The notes under the pieces are model-generated. The model saw only the letters and a list, made by a program, of their open reading frames with translations, had not been told where the DNA came from and did no database searches. Positions 1-6,634 of a DNA stretch of 8,454 nt are shown here, in pieces. This DNA comes from Bacteroidales bacterium UBA4353 (GTDB lineage Bacteria; Bacteroidota; Bacteroidia; Bacteroidales; Paludibacteraceae): NCBI GenBank assembly GCA_002394025.1, contig DGSV01000002.1, forward strand, positions 1 to 8,454, written 5' to 3'. The position numbers and the translations under genes were made by a program. The first letter of the stretch is position 1, and each line of letters begins with the position of its first letter.

Positions 1-42
1 CTGATTCCTGATTCCTGATTCCTGACTCTTGACTCTTGACTC
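1..42. repeat. Heptanucleotide tandem repeat (6 copies) upstream of miaA
   Basis: Six back-to-back 7-bp units fill the left edge: three CTGATTC (1-21), one CTGACTC (22-28) and two TTGACTC (29-42). After them come AAAAAAC and the miaA ATG at 50. The units change stepwise from one variant to the next, as expected of an array that grows and shrinks by slippage. The array may extend beyond the window. A 7-bp unit is not a multiple of three, so a copy-number change would shift any reading frame crossing it and would move an upstream promoter relative to the ATG in 7-bp steps. Whether it affects expression is inference. Confidence 0.9.
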
Positions 43-49
43 AAAAAAC

Positions 50-940
50 ATGAAACGTCTCGTTGTTCTGTTAGGTCCCACCGGCGTCGGTAAAACGGAC
101 TATAGCCTATCGCTTGCCGAAAAACTTGGTTCGCCGATAATATCTGCCGATAGTCGGCAGATATTTCGCGAATTACCCATCGGTACCGCGGCGCCTACAC
201 CAGAGCAGCAAGCACGAGTAAGGCACTATTTCGTTGCTACACATTCGATACATGACAACTATTCCGCAGGGCAGTACGAGACCGAATGTTTGCAACTTCT
301 TGATGAACTTTTCACAACTCACGATGAGCTGCTGCTAACAGGTGGCAGCATGATGTATATTGATGCGGTATGTCGTGGTTTTGACAATATTCCAAGCGTG
401 AACCCCGAAGTGCGGCAGCGTGTTGCGGAACTCTATAGGCAACGCGGATTGGATTTTCTTGTCGAAGAATTGAAAAGACTCGATCCGGAACACTATCAGC
501 GTGTTGACCGGCAAAACCACCAACGCGTCATGCGAGCATTGGAGGTATGTTATCAAACAGGAGAACCATATTCGTCTTTCCGGACCGGGAAGCAAAGGCA
601 AAGACCTTTCGTGATAGAAAAAATAGGACTGACACGACCTCGCGAAGAACTTTATCAAAGGATTAACCAACGTGTTGACATGATGCTTGAGCAGGGCTTG
701 TTAGACGAAGTCAAACGAGTCCTTCCTTATCGTCACCTCAATAGTCTTAATACCGTTGGATATAAAGAACTATTTCCCTTTTTTGACGGCATGACAACTC
801 TTGATGCCGCTATCGAACAGATAAAAACCGACAGCCGCCACTATGCGAAACGACAGATGACATGGTTTCGTGCCGATACGTCCATAAGGTGGCTCAATGC
901 TGATGAACCACTGTTGACGAACTTTTGTCCGGAAACCTGA
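50..940 (+). CDS. miaA: tRNA dimethylallyltransferase (MiaA)
   Basis: This 296-residue cytosolic enzyme transfers the dimethylallyl group of DMAPP to N6 of adenosine 37 in tRNAs that read codons starting with U (family knowledge). Seen in sequence: a P-loop GPTGVGKT at residues 9-16; the ISADSRQ motif at 31-37, whose Asp34 matches the conserved catalytic Asp; the GTAAP segment near 45-49; LLTGGSMMY, matching the family LVGGTGLY-type element; and a C-terminal NTVGYKELF / RHYAKRQMTWFR signature typical of the family. Length is close to the usual 300 residues. The ATG at 50 is preferred because the motif-bearing protein begins right there. An in-frame TTG at 29 would add seven residues encoded by the repeat array. 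No Shine-Dalgarno is visible, only an A-rich leader, as is common in Bacteroidota. The gene ends at TGA 938-940, and no hairpin terminator was seen after it. The promoter is presumably outside the window. Confidence 0.97.
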   Translation: MKRLVVLLGPTGVGKTDYSLSLAEKLGSPIISADSRQIFRELPIGTAAPTPEQQARVRHYFVATHSIHDNYSAGQYETECLQLLDELFTTHDELLLTGGSMMYIDAVCRGFDNIPSVNPEVRQRVAELYRQRGLDFLVEELKRLDPEHYQRVDRQNHQRVMRALEVCYQTGEPYSSFRTGKQRQRPFVIEKIGLTRPREELYQRINQRVDMMLEQGLLDEVKRVLPYRHLNSLNTVGYKELFPFFDGMTTLDAAIEQIKTDSRHYAKRQMTWFRADTSIRWLNADEPLLTNFCPET

Positions 941-978
941 CCATGAAAAACGTAATGCAGAAACGATAGCGGTAACAC

Positions 979-1009
979 TTTGTAGGTTGAAAAATAATCA
1001 GTAACTTTG
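979..1009 (+). promoter_or_regulatory. Bacteroidota-type promoter for the cargo/OmpA operon
   Basis: A -33 element TTTG (979-982) and a -7 element TAACTTTG (1002-1009, matching TAnnTTTG) are separated by 19 nt, the spacing expected for the Bacteroidota primary sigma factor. Transcription would start around 1015, giving a leader of roughly 65 nt before the ATG at 1082. No hairpin or riboswitch-like structure was recognised in this leader. Confidence 0.75.
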
Positions 1010-1081
1010 CAAAGAAAATTTGTTGCGTCTCACCAGAGATTATTATCACCAAAAAAATATACCCCAAAACCGTTACTAACT

Positions 1082-4000
1082 ATGAAAAGACATCTACTTG
1101 TCGCCATCGTATGTCTGTTGTTTTCAGCGCTTACGTATGGTCAAGCATGGGATGGCGTGTCGCTCAGCGAGCCTCAGCTGTCGGGCACGACTTACACCAT
1201 CAGCACTCCTGCGGAATTGGCATGGGTGGCAGCCCAGAACCAGACTTTTGCCGGATATTCTTTTGTCATGACGGCATCGTTGGACCTCGGCGGTCAGGAC
1301 CAGGTTTATTGGCTTCCTATCGGTACTGAGGCAGTGCCCTTCGAGGGCGATTTCGACGGCGGATGCCTCACGGTGAAGAACATGTCGCTATCTAACATCT
1401 CCGGCCGTCAGACTGACTACGGCCTCTTCGGAGTGATAGGTCAGGCAGGGCATGTTCACAACCTTGCCATCGAAAGCGGCAACTTCTTCTTTGACCAGAA
1501 AACCTATGTGGGCGCCATCGCGGGCCGCAACAACGGCACCATTGACCACTGCTTCTCTCTGGCGCGCATCTTCGTGGACCAGACCGACAACGTGGGCGGC
1601 TTGGTGGGTGCCAACAGCGGTACTATTGACCACTGCTTCCAAGGCGGATACATCGAGTATGCCCGCGACAATGTAGGTGGCATAGCCGGCAATAACAGCG
1701 GCACGATAACTAACAGCTATGCAGCAGGTTATGTGCGCGGCGCCGGCGCCGGCGCAGTGATAGGCGCCAACAGCGGTACGCTCACCAACGTGTTCTTTGA
1801 CCAGCAGATGGGCCCCCTGCTCCCCGGCAAGGACGGTCTCGTGGCAGGCGTGACGGCTATTGTGCAGACAATGCTCATGTACGACATCTTCAGCCTTGAC
1901 GACGAATGGCTCACGGCAGAAAACTTCTATCCGCAGCTGCAATGCTTTGCGCAGACGTCTCCCGATGCCTCGCTCGTGGCGGCGTGTCAGGTGCTGCTCA
2001 ACAACGTAGACCTGCCCATACAGCGCGCCGAACTCAACTCCAAGGACCTCAAACTCGGCGCCGCGCAAGGCGTGGCATGGTCATCAAGCGGTGAACAGAC
2101 ATCGCTCGGAAAACAGATAATAGAGGTCAGCGGAACAAACGGCAAGGTTACGCGACCCTGCTCAACGACCGATGTGAAACTCACAGCCACCAAAGGTTCA
2201 TCGTCAAAAACCATGATGGTCTCTGTACAAGGCTACGACCCCTTCGACCCGGGTGTGATAGGCGGCAACGGAAGAGTGTGCAAGGGCGACATATTCAACT
2301 TCCATGACCGCGACAGAGGCGGCGAGATACGAGACGCACAAGGCGGACGCGATGATGACAAAAGACGATACCCCTACTACTATTATTTCGACAAGTTCCT
2401 GCTCCAAGACCTTGACGGCGACGGTGTGATGGAAGACACAACCTTTGTGGAAAAAATTGATGTGGGACCTTCTGACTATTACAAGGACTTCATGATATTT
2501 GCCAACGAAAACGGCCATTGGCTCTACCGCCGCTATGTCCGCGACAGCCAGTGCCAGCTGGAGTACGTGCAGTCGGTGGGAGAATATCTGCTCACAGTGT
2601 TTGACTACTTCGATGCCGGAGAGGTAGGCGGCGAACAAGTCGTTTACGGCTCGCTGCCACAGACGCTCACGCTGCCAAGCCTGCGCGACGCGCAAGGTGG
2701 AGAAGGACCCTACTTCTACTTATGGTATGTTAGCAGTTTTGACCTCGAGGGCAACCAGCTGCAAGACAGCGTAGTGCTCCCCGTATCGGACATCGAAGCC
2801 ATGGAAATACCTACATACGACTTCCAGTTCACAACGCCCGGCGACTACTACTTCTACCGCGCAGCGTGCGATTTTTTCTGCTCTAACAAAAGCTATTCGC
2901 AGAGCGAGGGAGTGATGCATGTCAAGGTCTATGAGGAACTGCTCCCCGGAGCCATCAAGGACAGCATACATGCTTCCTGCACCACAGACATAACAGGGCT
3001 TATTGAGGAACTTGAAATCCCTGTCGGAGGCGGCGGACATTATGAATATCGCTGGTTGTGCAACGGAGTGCCCGTGGCAGGTGCCACTACGGCGACATTC
3101 AACCTGAGCACCTTTGACTTCGAGAGCGACCACACGTACCGCTTCCAACGTCAGGTGAGAGATAATGCCGCTGTCGTTGAATGGCTTACAAGCAGCAATG
3201 CATACGTCATTACAGTGTCAAAAGCCATTTCGGCAGGCCGCATAGCGCATAGTGAAACAACGCAGTGCCTTGCGGCTGACGCAACGGCATACCAGCTCAC
3301 TATCAACAATTTGCAGTCAGCCACTGGCGAAGGAGAACTACAATACCGTTGGATTGTTAACAAACTCAACAGCAACGGAACGGAAACAACCGTCAAGACC
3401 CTTGATGTAAATAGTTCGGCGTTCAACGGCGAAATCCCGCTTACGGGCATCAACTTCCCCGTTACGCTGCTCGTCAAACGTCAGGTACAATCCCAAACCT
3501 GCCAGCAGGAATGGGCTACGGCGGAAGATAATGCCATACTGCATCTGGGCAAAGACAAGAACCAAAACAAAGACGTCAACGTTTGTGGCGAGGAACTTCC
3601 CTATATTTATACCTACACCTATGCCGATGGACATAAAGAACAAGTGACTTTCAACGCCACAGGTGAAACGCACGTCATGAACGACCTGCAAGCCGATGGC
3701 TGCGCGCTCAAGGTTACTCTGCGTTGCCGGCTATGGGCGCAACCTGTGGTGGATATACAGCCGTTGGGCAATAAATGCCAAGGCGAGACGCAGATACTCT
3801 TGCACTACACGGTGCGTTCCGGCAATCCCGATACGTATCGCATAACATTTGGCGGAGCGGCTCAACAAGCAGGTTTTGAAACTCTTACGGGAACCATTGA
3901 TAATGAGCCTATCATAATCAACGTACCGGATAACGTACCTGTCGGAGAATATGAATTCTATACGGAATTCTATGAGCGTGAGGCGGTTAACGGATGCGCA

Positions 4001-4537
4001 CCTCAGAAAGTGACACATAAATTCAATATAAGCGCACAAGGCTACATACAGCAGAAATGGAACGATGTGCTCTTTGTCGATAATAACGACCAGAACCATA
4101 ATCCGGCGGGAGTTCAGGACCTGAAATTCAATACATATCAGTGGTATAAGAACGGCGAACCCATCGAAGGTGCTACAGACCAGATGTACTACGAGCCCTA
4201 CGGACTTGACGGTGTTTATTCGGTAGTCCTCGGAGGTGTTGACGGCAATACCTACTACAGCTGCGACGTTGAAGTACACCCGCAGACGGCTCTCAATGAC
4301 GTACAGGGCTTCACGATGCACCCCGTACCGGTAGTTGCGGGACAACAATTCGCGCTCACAACACCGCTAATGGGAAAGGCCGAGATACTCGACATATCGG
4401 GGCGTTTGGTGACAAGTCTGAAACTTGTGGCAGAACAGCGCTATAACATCATGGCACCGCAACAAGCCGGAACGTACATCGTCAGAGTCATCACCGAAGA
4501 CGGCAAACAGGCATTTGGTAAACTTATAGTAAAATAA
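1082..4537 (+). CDS. Large secreted GLUG/Ig-like repeat protein with T9SS sorting domain
   Basis: This is an 1151-residue exported protein, probably a surface adhesin or matrix protein. Exact function unknown. Order of parts: signal peptide 1-20 (MKRH start, hydrophobic core, TYG before Gln21); a beta-helix-like N-terminus with four GLUG-type repeats at about 143-240 (for example VGGLVGANSGTI); a middle part with four degenerate repeats of 96-122 residues (390 to about 823), each opening with a P/A-G-x-I/V motif; a DxDxDG calcium-type loop at 443-448; an Ig-like YQWYKNG segment near 1019-1025; and from about 1071 a type A T9SS C-terminal domain (HPVPV, ILDISGRLV, GTYIVRVI, ending KLIVK). The domain is cleaved and the protein anchored or released after outer-membrane passage in known systems. 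The ATG at 1082 is preferred over the upstream ATG at 1007, which overlaps the -7 box and would bury the signal peptide. The OmpA-like gene lies 17 nt downstream. Confidence 0.9.
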   Translation: MKRHLLVAIVCLLFSALTYGQAWDGVSLSEPQLSGTTYTISTPAELAWVAAQNQTFAGYSFVMTASLDLGGQDQVYWLPIGTEAVPFEGDFDGGCLTVKNMSLSNISGRQTDYGLFGVIGQAGHVHNLAIESGNFFFDQKTYVGAIAGRNNGTIDHCFSLARIFVDQTDNVGGLVGANSGTIDHCFQGGYIEYARDNVGGIAGNNSGTITNSYAAGYVRGAGAGAVIGANSGTLTNVFFDQQMGPLLPGKDGLVAGVTAIVQTMLMYDIFSLDDEWLTAENFYPQLQCFAQTSPDASLVAACQVLLNNVDLPIQRAELNSKDLKLGAAQGVAWSSSGEQTSLGKQIIEVSGTNGKVTRPCSTTDVKLTATKGSSSKTMMVSVQGYDPFDPGVIGGNGRVCKGDIFNFHDRDRGGEIRDAQGGRDDDKRRYPYYYYFDKFLLQDLDGDGVMEDTTFVEKIDVGPSDYYKDFMIFANENGHWLYRRYVRDSQCQLEYVQSVGEYLLTVFDYFDAGEVGGEQVVYGSLPQTLTLPSLRDAQGGEGPYFYLWYVSSFDLEGNQLQDSVVLPVSDIEAMEIPTYDFQFTTPGDYYFYRAACDFFCSNKSYSQSEGVMHVKVYEELLPGAIKDSIHASCTTDITGLIEELEIPVGGGGHYEYRWLCNGVPVAGATTATFNLSTFDFESDHTYRFQRQVRDNAAVVEWLTSSNAYVITVSKAISAGRIAHSETTQCLAADATAYQLTINNLQSATGEGELQYRWIVNKLNSNGTETTVKTLDVNSSAFNGEIPLTGINFPVTLLVKRQVQSQTCQQEWATAEDNAILHLGKDKNQNKDVNVCGEELPYIYTYTYADGHKEQVTFNATGETHVMNDLQADGCALKVTLRCRLWAQPVVDIQPLGNKCQGETQILLHYTVRSGNPDTYRITFGGAAQQAGFETLTGTIDNEPIIINVPDNVPVGEYEFYTEFYEREAVNGCAPQKVTHKFNISAQGYIQQKWNDVLFVDNNDQNHNPAGVQDLKFNTYQWYKNGEPIEGATDQMYYEPYGLDGVYSVVLGGVDGNTYYSCDVEVHPQTALNDVQGFTMHPVPVVAGQQFALTTPLMGKAEILDISGRLVTSLKLVAEQRYNIMAPQQAGTYIVRVITEDGKQAFGKLIVK
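1508..1807 (+). repeat. Four GLUG-type repeats in the secreted protein
   Basis: Repeats begin at residues 143, 171, 198 and about 225, a period of 27-28 residues. Their cores read VGAIAGRNNGTI, VGGLVGANSGTI, VGGIAGNNSGTI and GAVIGANSGTL. GLUG motifs are known from bacterial surface proteins, where they are thought to form rungs of a right-handed beta-helix. The codons are also alike between copies (AACAGCGGTAC in copies 2 and 4), suggesting fairly recent duplication within the gene. Between copies 3 and 4 the DNA holds a GGCGCC-rich run (1739-1755) encoding alternating Gly-Ala. Confidence 0.8.
2249..3547 (+). repeat. Four degenerate Ig-like protein repeats
   Basis: Protein-level repeats begin at residues 390 (PGVIGGNGRVC), 512 (AGEVGGEQVVY), 622 (PGAIKDSIHASC) and 718 (AGRIAHSETTQC), with lengths of about 122, 110, 96 and 106. 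Each ends in an aromatic/Arg strand followed by a Ser/Asn-rich turn and a final strand, for example YRRYVRDSQC, FYRAACDFFC, RFQRQVRDN and LVKRQVQSQTC. This matches a repeat layout common in large Bacteroidota secreted proteins. No matching DNA repeat was noticed, so the duplication looks old. Confidence 0.65.
4292..4534 (+). other. T9SS type A C-terminal sorting domain (coding part)
   Basis: The last 81 residues (1071-1151) show the pattern of the Por secretion system C-terminal domain: an N-terminal HPVPV (family NP-hP element), a middle strand ending in DISGRLV, a GTYIVRV strand and a final Lys-rich strand KLIVK. In characterised members this domain directs passage through the SprA translocon and is then removed by the PorU sortase. 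The last two steps are family knowledge, not visible here. Confidence 0.88.
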
Positions 4538-4539
4538 AT

Positions 4540-4545
4540 AGGAGG
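4540..4545 (+). promoter_or_regulatory. Strong Shine-Dalgarno AGGAGG inside the operon
   Basis: AGGAGG sits 9 nt before the ATG at 4555 and just after the stop codon of the preceding gene (4535-4537). It supports this start. It stands out because the other protein starts in the window (50, 1082, 6878) have no recognisable Shine-Dalgarno, the usual situation in Bacteroidota. It may ensure independent loading of ribosomes on the second gene of the operon. Confidence 0.75.
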
Positions 4546-4554
4546 ATAACGACA

Positions 4555-6189
4555 ATGAAAAACTTCATCACTTACGTATTTGTACTCCTATTGACAATAG
4601 GATTTACTGACACTCTCACTGCCCAGTACCGTCGCCCTGTCCGCACCACAACCCAGGCCCCCGACCAACCTGCCGCAAAGCCAGCGTCTCAACCAGCCGG
4701 ACAACGCACCACGCAACGCTCTACCGCGGCTTCCAGAGCTGCCGCGGCTTCGGCTGACAGCGATAACAGCACAACGGTAGTGCAGCAGCGCCAGCACCGT
4801 AAACAGGAAAAATTCGATACCGGATCTTTCTATCACTTCGGAGCGGCTATGGGAGTCAGCAGCCTCGGATACCAACTTGAAAGCGGAGAGAAGAAACTGA
4901 GACCGGCATTTAACTTCAGCTTCGGATATAGCTATTTCTTCAAACCTTTCTTCGGACTTAAGACAGGACTCGAATTTGCCTCATACGGCAATAACCTTCG
5001 ATATACCGAGCCGCTGATGTACCCCGGCATGACAGACTATGCCGGTGACGAGTATGCGCACATTGTCACTCTCAATAACTACACCGAGAAGCAGCGACTC
5101 TATCAACTTGAGATACCTTTCCTCGTCAGTTTCAAGTATAAGCCCCAGAAAATAGGTCTCTATGCCGACTTGGGCGTCAAACTCGCCTTTGCCGTAAGCC
5201 GTAAGTATTCCATCAAGGATGCCGAGATAGCCCATAGCGCCTATTACCCCTTCTGGGACCTCACGGTTCACGACCTGCCGGGACGTTTCGAAAGCGAAGC
5301 AATACCCAACTACAAAGGTCAGATGCAAGCCCTGTCACCCGTCAATGCCATGGGACATGCCGAACTGGGTATGCTCATTCAACTCAAACAGCGCATAGAC
5401 CTCACACTCGGCGTTTATGCCGACGTAACGATGAATAATGCCGACCGTTGGGATAATGACCGCAAAGAACCATTGGGATTCCGCACAGAAAAAAATAACT
5501 ACGACTTTATGACCAGTTATCACGGAGCCTTTGGTACAAATCTGACAAGCAACGCTCACCCGTGGCAGGTAGGACTAAAAGTCGGCGTCATGTTCACGCG
5601 GCAACTGAGCGAAGCGCAGAAAAAACGCAAAGCCAAGAAATTCCTCGAAGACTATGCCGACTACCTGCCAGAATGTACCGCAATACCCGACACCATCTAC
5701 GTGCCCGACACCATCTATGTCGTCAACGAGATAAAAGTTCATGACACCATCTACGTTCGCCCTGACACCCTGCCTGACCAACTCATACCGCTCTCCACGG
5801 AAGCCAAACAGGCTCGTCAGCAGATGAATGACCTGCTTGAGGAAACGATAATATGGTTCAACCTCGACAGTTATGAACCAATACTTGAGCCGGCAGATAT
5901 CCTCGACTCCATAGCCGCCATACTCGTCCGCCACCCCGAACTCCGCGTGCACGTCAACGGACATGCCTGCAAGATTGGTAGTGACGGATATAACCGAAAA
6001 CTATCACTCAAACGTGCTGAGGCGGTGGCTGCTTTGCTCGAAAAGAAAGGTGTAAGAAAAGAACAGATGATAGTAGCGTCCTTCGGAGCCAACGACCCAT
6101 TCCACTACACCGGAGAGCACCAGCTCGCCAAAGACAGACGAGTGGAGATAATACCCGTAGGCATGAACAAACAAAAGAAGAAAAAATAA
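4555..6189 (+). CDS. OmpA-family outer-membrane beta-barrel protein
   Basis: This 544-residue protein probably sits in the outer membrane and holds peptidoglycan. Order of parts: signal peptide 1-23 (cut before Gln24); a low-complexity Pro/Ala/Thr/Gln/Ser stretch of about 60 residues; a beta-barrel region of about 88-350 with alternating aromatic strands (FNFSFGYSYFFK, FGLKTGLEFASYG, PWQVGLKVGVMFTRQL); a Lys-rich segment; a linker with three DTIYV repeats (379-401); and an OmpA-like domain of about 432-537 (WFNLDS, VNGHACKIGSDGYNRKLSLKRAEAV, FGANDP, DRRVEI). Arg487 fits the family peptidoglycan-binding Arg, but the Asp of the usual GHTD motif is Cys472. The C-terminus is strongly basic. It is co-transcribed with the T9SS cargo gene 17 nt upstream and closed by a hairpin 18 nt downstream. 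Related Bacteroidota proteins are simply called OmpA-family; no specific symbol is justified. It lacks the TPR and propeller parts expected of PorE. Confidence 0.88.
   Translation: MKNFITYVFVLLLTIGFTDTLTAQYRRPVRTTTQAPDQPAAKPASQPAGQRTTQRSTAASRAAAASADSDNSTTVVQQRQHRKQEKFDTGSFYHFGAAMGVSSLGYQLESGEKKLRPAFNFSFGYSYFFKPFFGLKTGLEFASYGNNLRYTEPLMYPGMTDYAGDEYAHIVTLNNYTEKQRLYQLEIPFLVSFKYKPQKIGLYADLGVKLAFAVSRKYSIKDAEIAHSAYYPFWDLTVHDLPGRFESEAIPNYKGQMQALSPVNAMGHAELGMLIQLKQRIDLTLGVYADVTMNNADRWDNDRKEPLGFRTEKNNYDFMTSYHGAFGTNLTSNAHPWQVGLKVGVMFTRQLSEAQKKRKAKKFLEDYADYLPECTAIPDTIYVPDTIYVVNEIKVHDTIYVRPDTLPDQLIPLSTEAKQARQQMNDLLEETIIWFNLDSYEPILEPADILDSIAAILVRHPELRVHVNGHACKIGSDGYNRKLSLKRAEAVAALLEKKGVRKEQMIVASFGANDPFHYTGEHQLAKDRRVEIIPVGMNKQKKKK
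5689..5757 (+). repeat. DTIYV linker repeats
   Basis: Asp-Thr-Ile-Tyr-Val occurs at residues 379-383, 385-389 and 397-401, each encoded by nearly the same DNA (GACACCATCTACGT with one C/T difference), followed by a degenerate DTLPD. The copies join the beta-barrel to the OmpA-like domain, so they probably form an extended periplasmic linker whose length can vary by duplication. Confidence 0.75.
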
Positions 6190-6207
6190 AATAACGATAA
6201 ACCAGTC

Positions 6208-6253
6208 ATAATACGCAAAAAGCCGGATACCATTCCGGCTTTTTGCGTATTAT
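6208..6253. terminator. Perfect 20-bp hairpin terminator after the OmpA-like gene
   Basis: The arms 6208-6227 and 6234-6253 are perfect reverse complements of 20 nt around the loop TACCAT. A GC-rich top (AGCCGGA/TCCGGCT) is followed by a T-run (TTTTT, 6240-6244) that pairs with AAAAA on the other arm, so it can act as an intrinsic terminator on both strands. It begins 18 nt after the stop codon at 6187-6189 and closes the cargo/OmpA operon. Confidence 0.88.
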
Positions 6254-6352
6254 AGTAGAGGAAAAGTGATAAGTGCAAAAAAAACTCGCCGAAGGTTACC
6301 TTTTGCGATTTTGAAGCATATATTAGTGAACAAATCAAAAAAAATAACCTTT

Positions 6353-6490
6353 ATGATAGTACTTGGAATTTTATTAATGATTGTAGGCGGAGCTATATTT
6401 GCCGCCGGAGAGCATGATAATTGCCTAATGATGATTGTAGGCACAGCAATTAACTTTGTCGGTATCGGATTAATCGTTAGTGCGTTTTAG
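6353..6490 (+). CDS. Small two-helix membrane protein, hypothetical
   Basis: From the ATG at 6353 this gives 45 residues: a hydrophobic helix (about 1-18), a short polar turn GEHDNC and a second hydrophobic helix (about 25-45). The family is not recognised. The two helices share MIVG-x-AI, and the DNA shows an exact 12-nt direct repeat ATGATTGTAGGC at 6377-6388 and 6431-6442, so the gene seems to have arisen by internal duplication. The start is uncertain: in-frame GTG 6326, TTG 6311 or GTG 6266 would add a basic N-terminal stretch (for example NKSKKITF), which would suit a positive-inside first helix. No clear promoter or Shine-Dalgarno was found. It sits between two hairpin terminators, so it would be its own transcription unit. 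The real-gene call rests on the coherent two-helix layout and the downstream terminator. Confidence 0.5.
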   Translation: MIVLGILLMIVGGAIFAAGEHDNCLMMIVGTAINFVGIGLIVSAF

Positions 6491-6562
6491 TTATGTTTAA
6501 TAAATAAGCCATAGAAAAAATATTGTATATTACACATATCTTTCCTATGCTATAAAAATCAC
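6491..6562. other. AT-rich spacer without recognised feature
   Basis: This stretch between the small membrane protein and the next hairpin is very AT-rich and full of stop codons. No gene, promoter or RNA was recognised in it. Confidence 0.6.
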
Positions 6563-6600
6563 AAGCACGTTGATTTACAGAGTAAACCAACGTGCTTTTT
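6563..6600 (+). terminator. Hairpin terminator after the small membrane protein
   Basis: AGCACGTTGATTTAC (6564-6578) pairs with GTAAACCAACGTGCT (6582-6596) around the loop AGA, with one A/C mismatch, and a T-run follows (6596-6600). On the plus strand it is a standard intrinsic terminator for the upstream small gene. On the minus strand it lies about 38 nt beyond the 3' end of the tRNA gene and could also end that transcript, although the U-tract there is weaker. Confidence 0.8.
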
Positions 6601-6634
6601 AGTAATTGCAAAAGATGTCGTTTGTTTGCTTTTG

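Noticed and set aside
1..42. CRISPR array
   Set aside because: The units are 7 bp with no spacers between them; this is a simple tandem repeat.
29..49. TTG start for miaA, seven residues upstream of the ATG
   Set aside because: The added residues would be encoded by the heptamer array and precede the family-typical N-terminus; the ATG at 50 fits the normal MiaA start.
943..969. Eight-codon leader peptide after miaA
   Set aside because: It lies upstream of the promoter for the next operon, has no regulatory codon run and no attenuator hairpin.
1007..1081. Upstream ATG start for the large secreted protein
   Set aside because: It lies within the -7 promoter box, would be upstream of the predicted transcript start, and would put 25 residues before an otherwise good signal peptide.
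1100..1150. Lipoprotein signal in the secreted protein (Cys11)
   Set aside because: The residue before the Cys is Val, which does not fit a lipobox, and the Cys lies inside the hydrophobic core of the signal peptide.
1388..2068. Antisense open frame of 226 codons within the secreted protein gene
   Set aside because: It is a by-product of GC-rich repeat coding on the plus strand, with no recognisable protein features; the sense frame has a clear domain structure.
2204..3691. Several antisense open frames of 108-163 codons
   Set aside because: They mirror the sense coding frame, have no motifs or promoter, and overlap a well-supported gene.
3731..4348. Antisense open frame of 205 codons
   Set aside because: Opposite to the Ig-like and sorting-domain coding region; no independent support.
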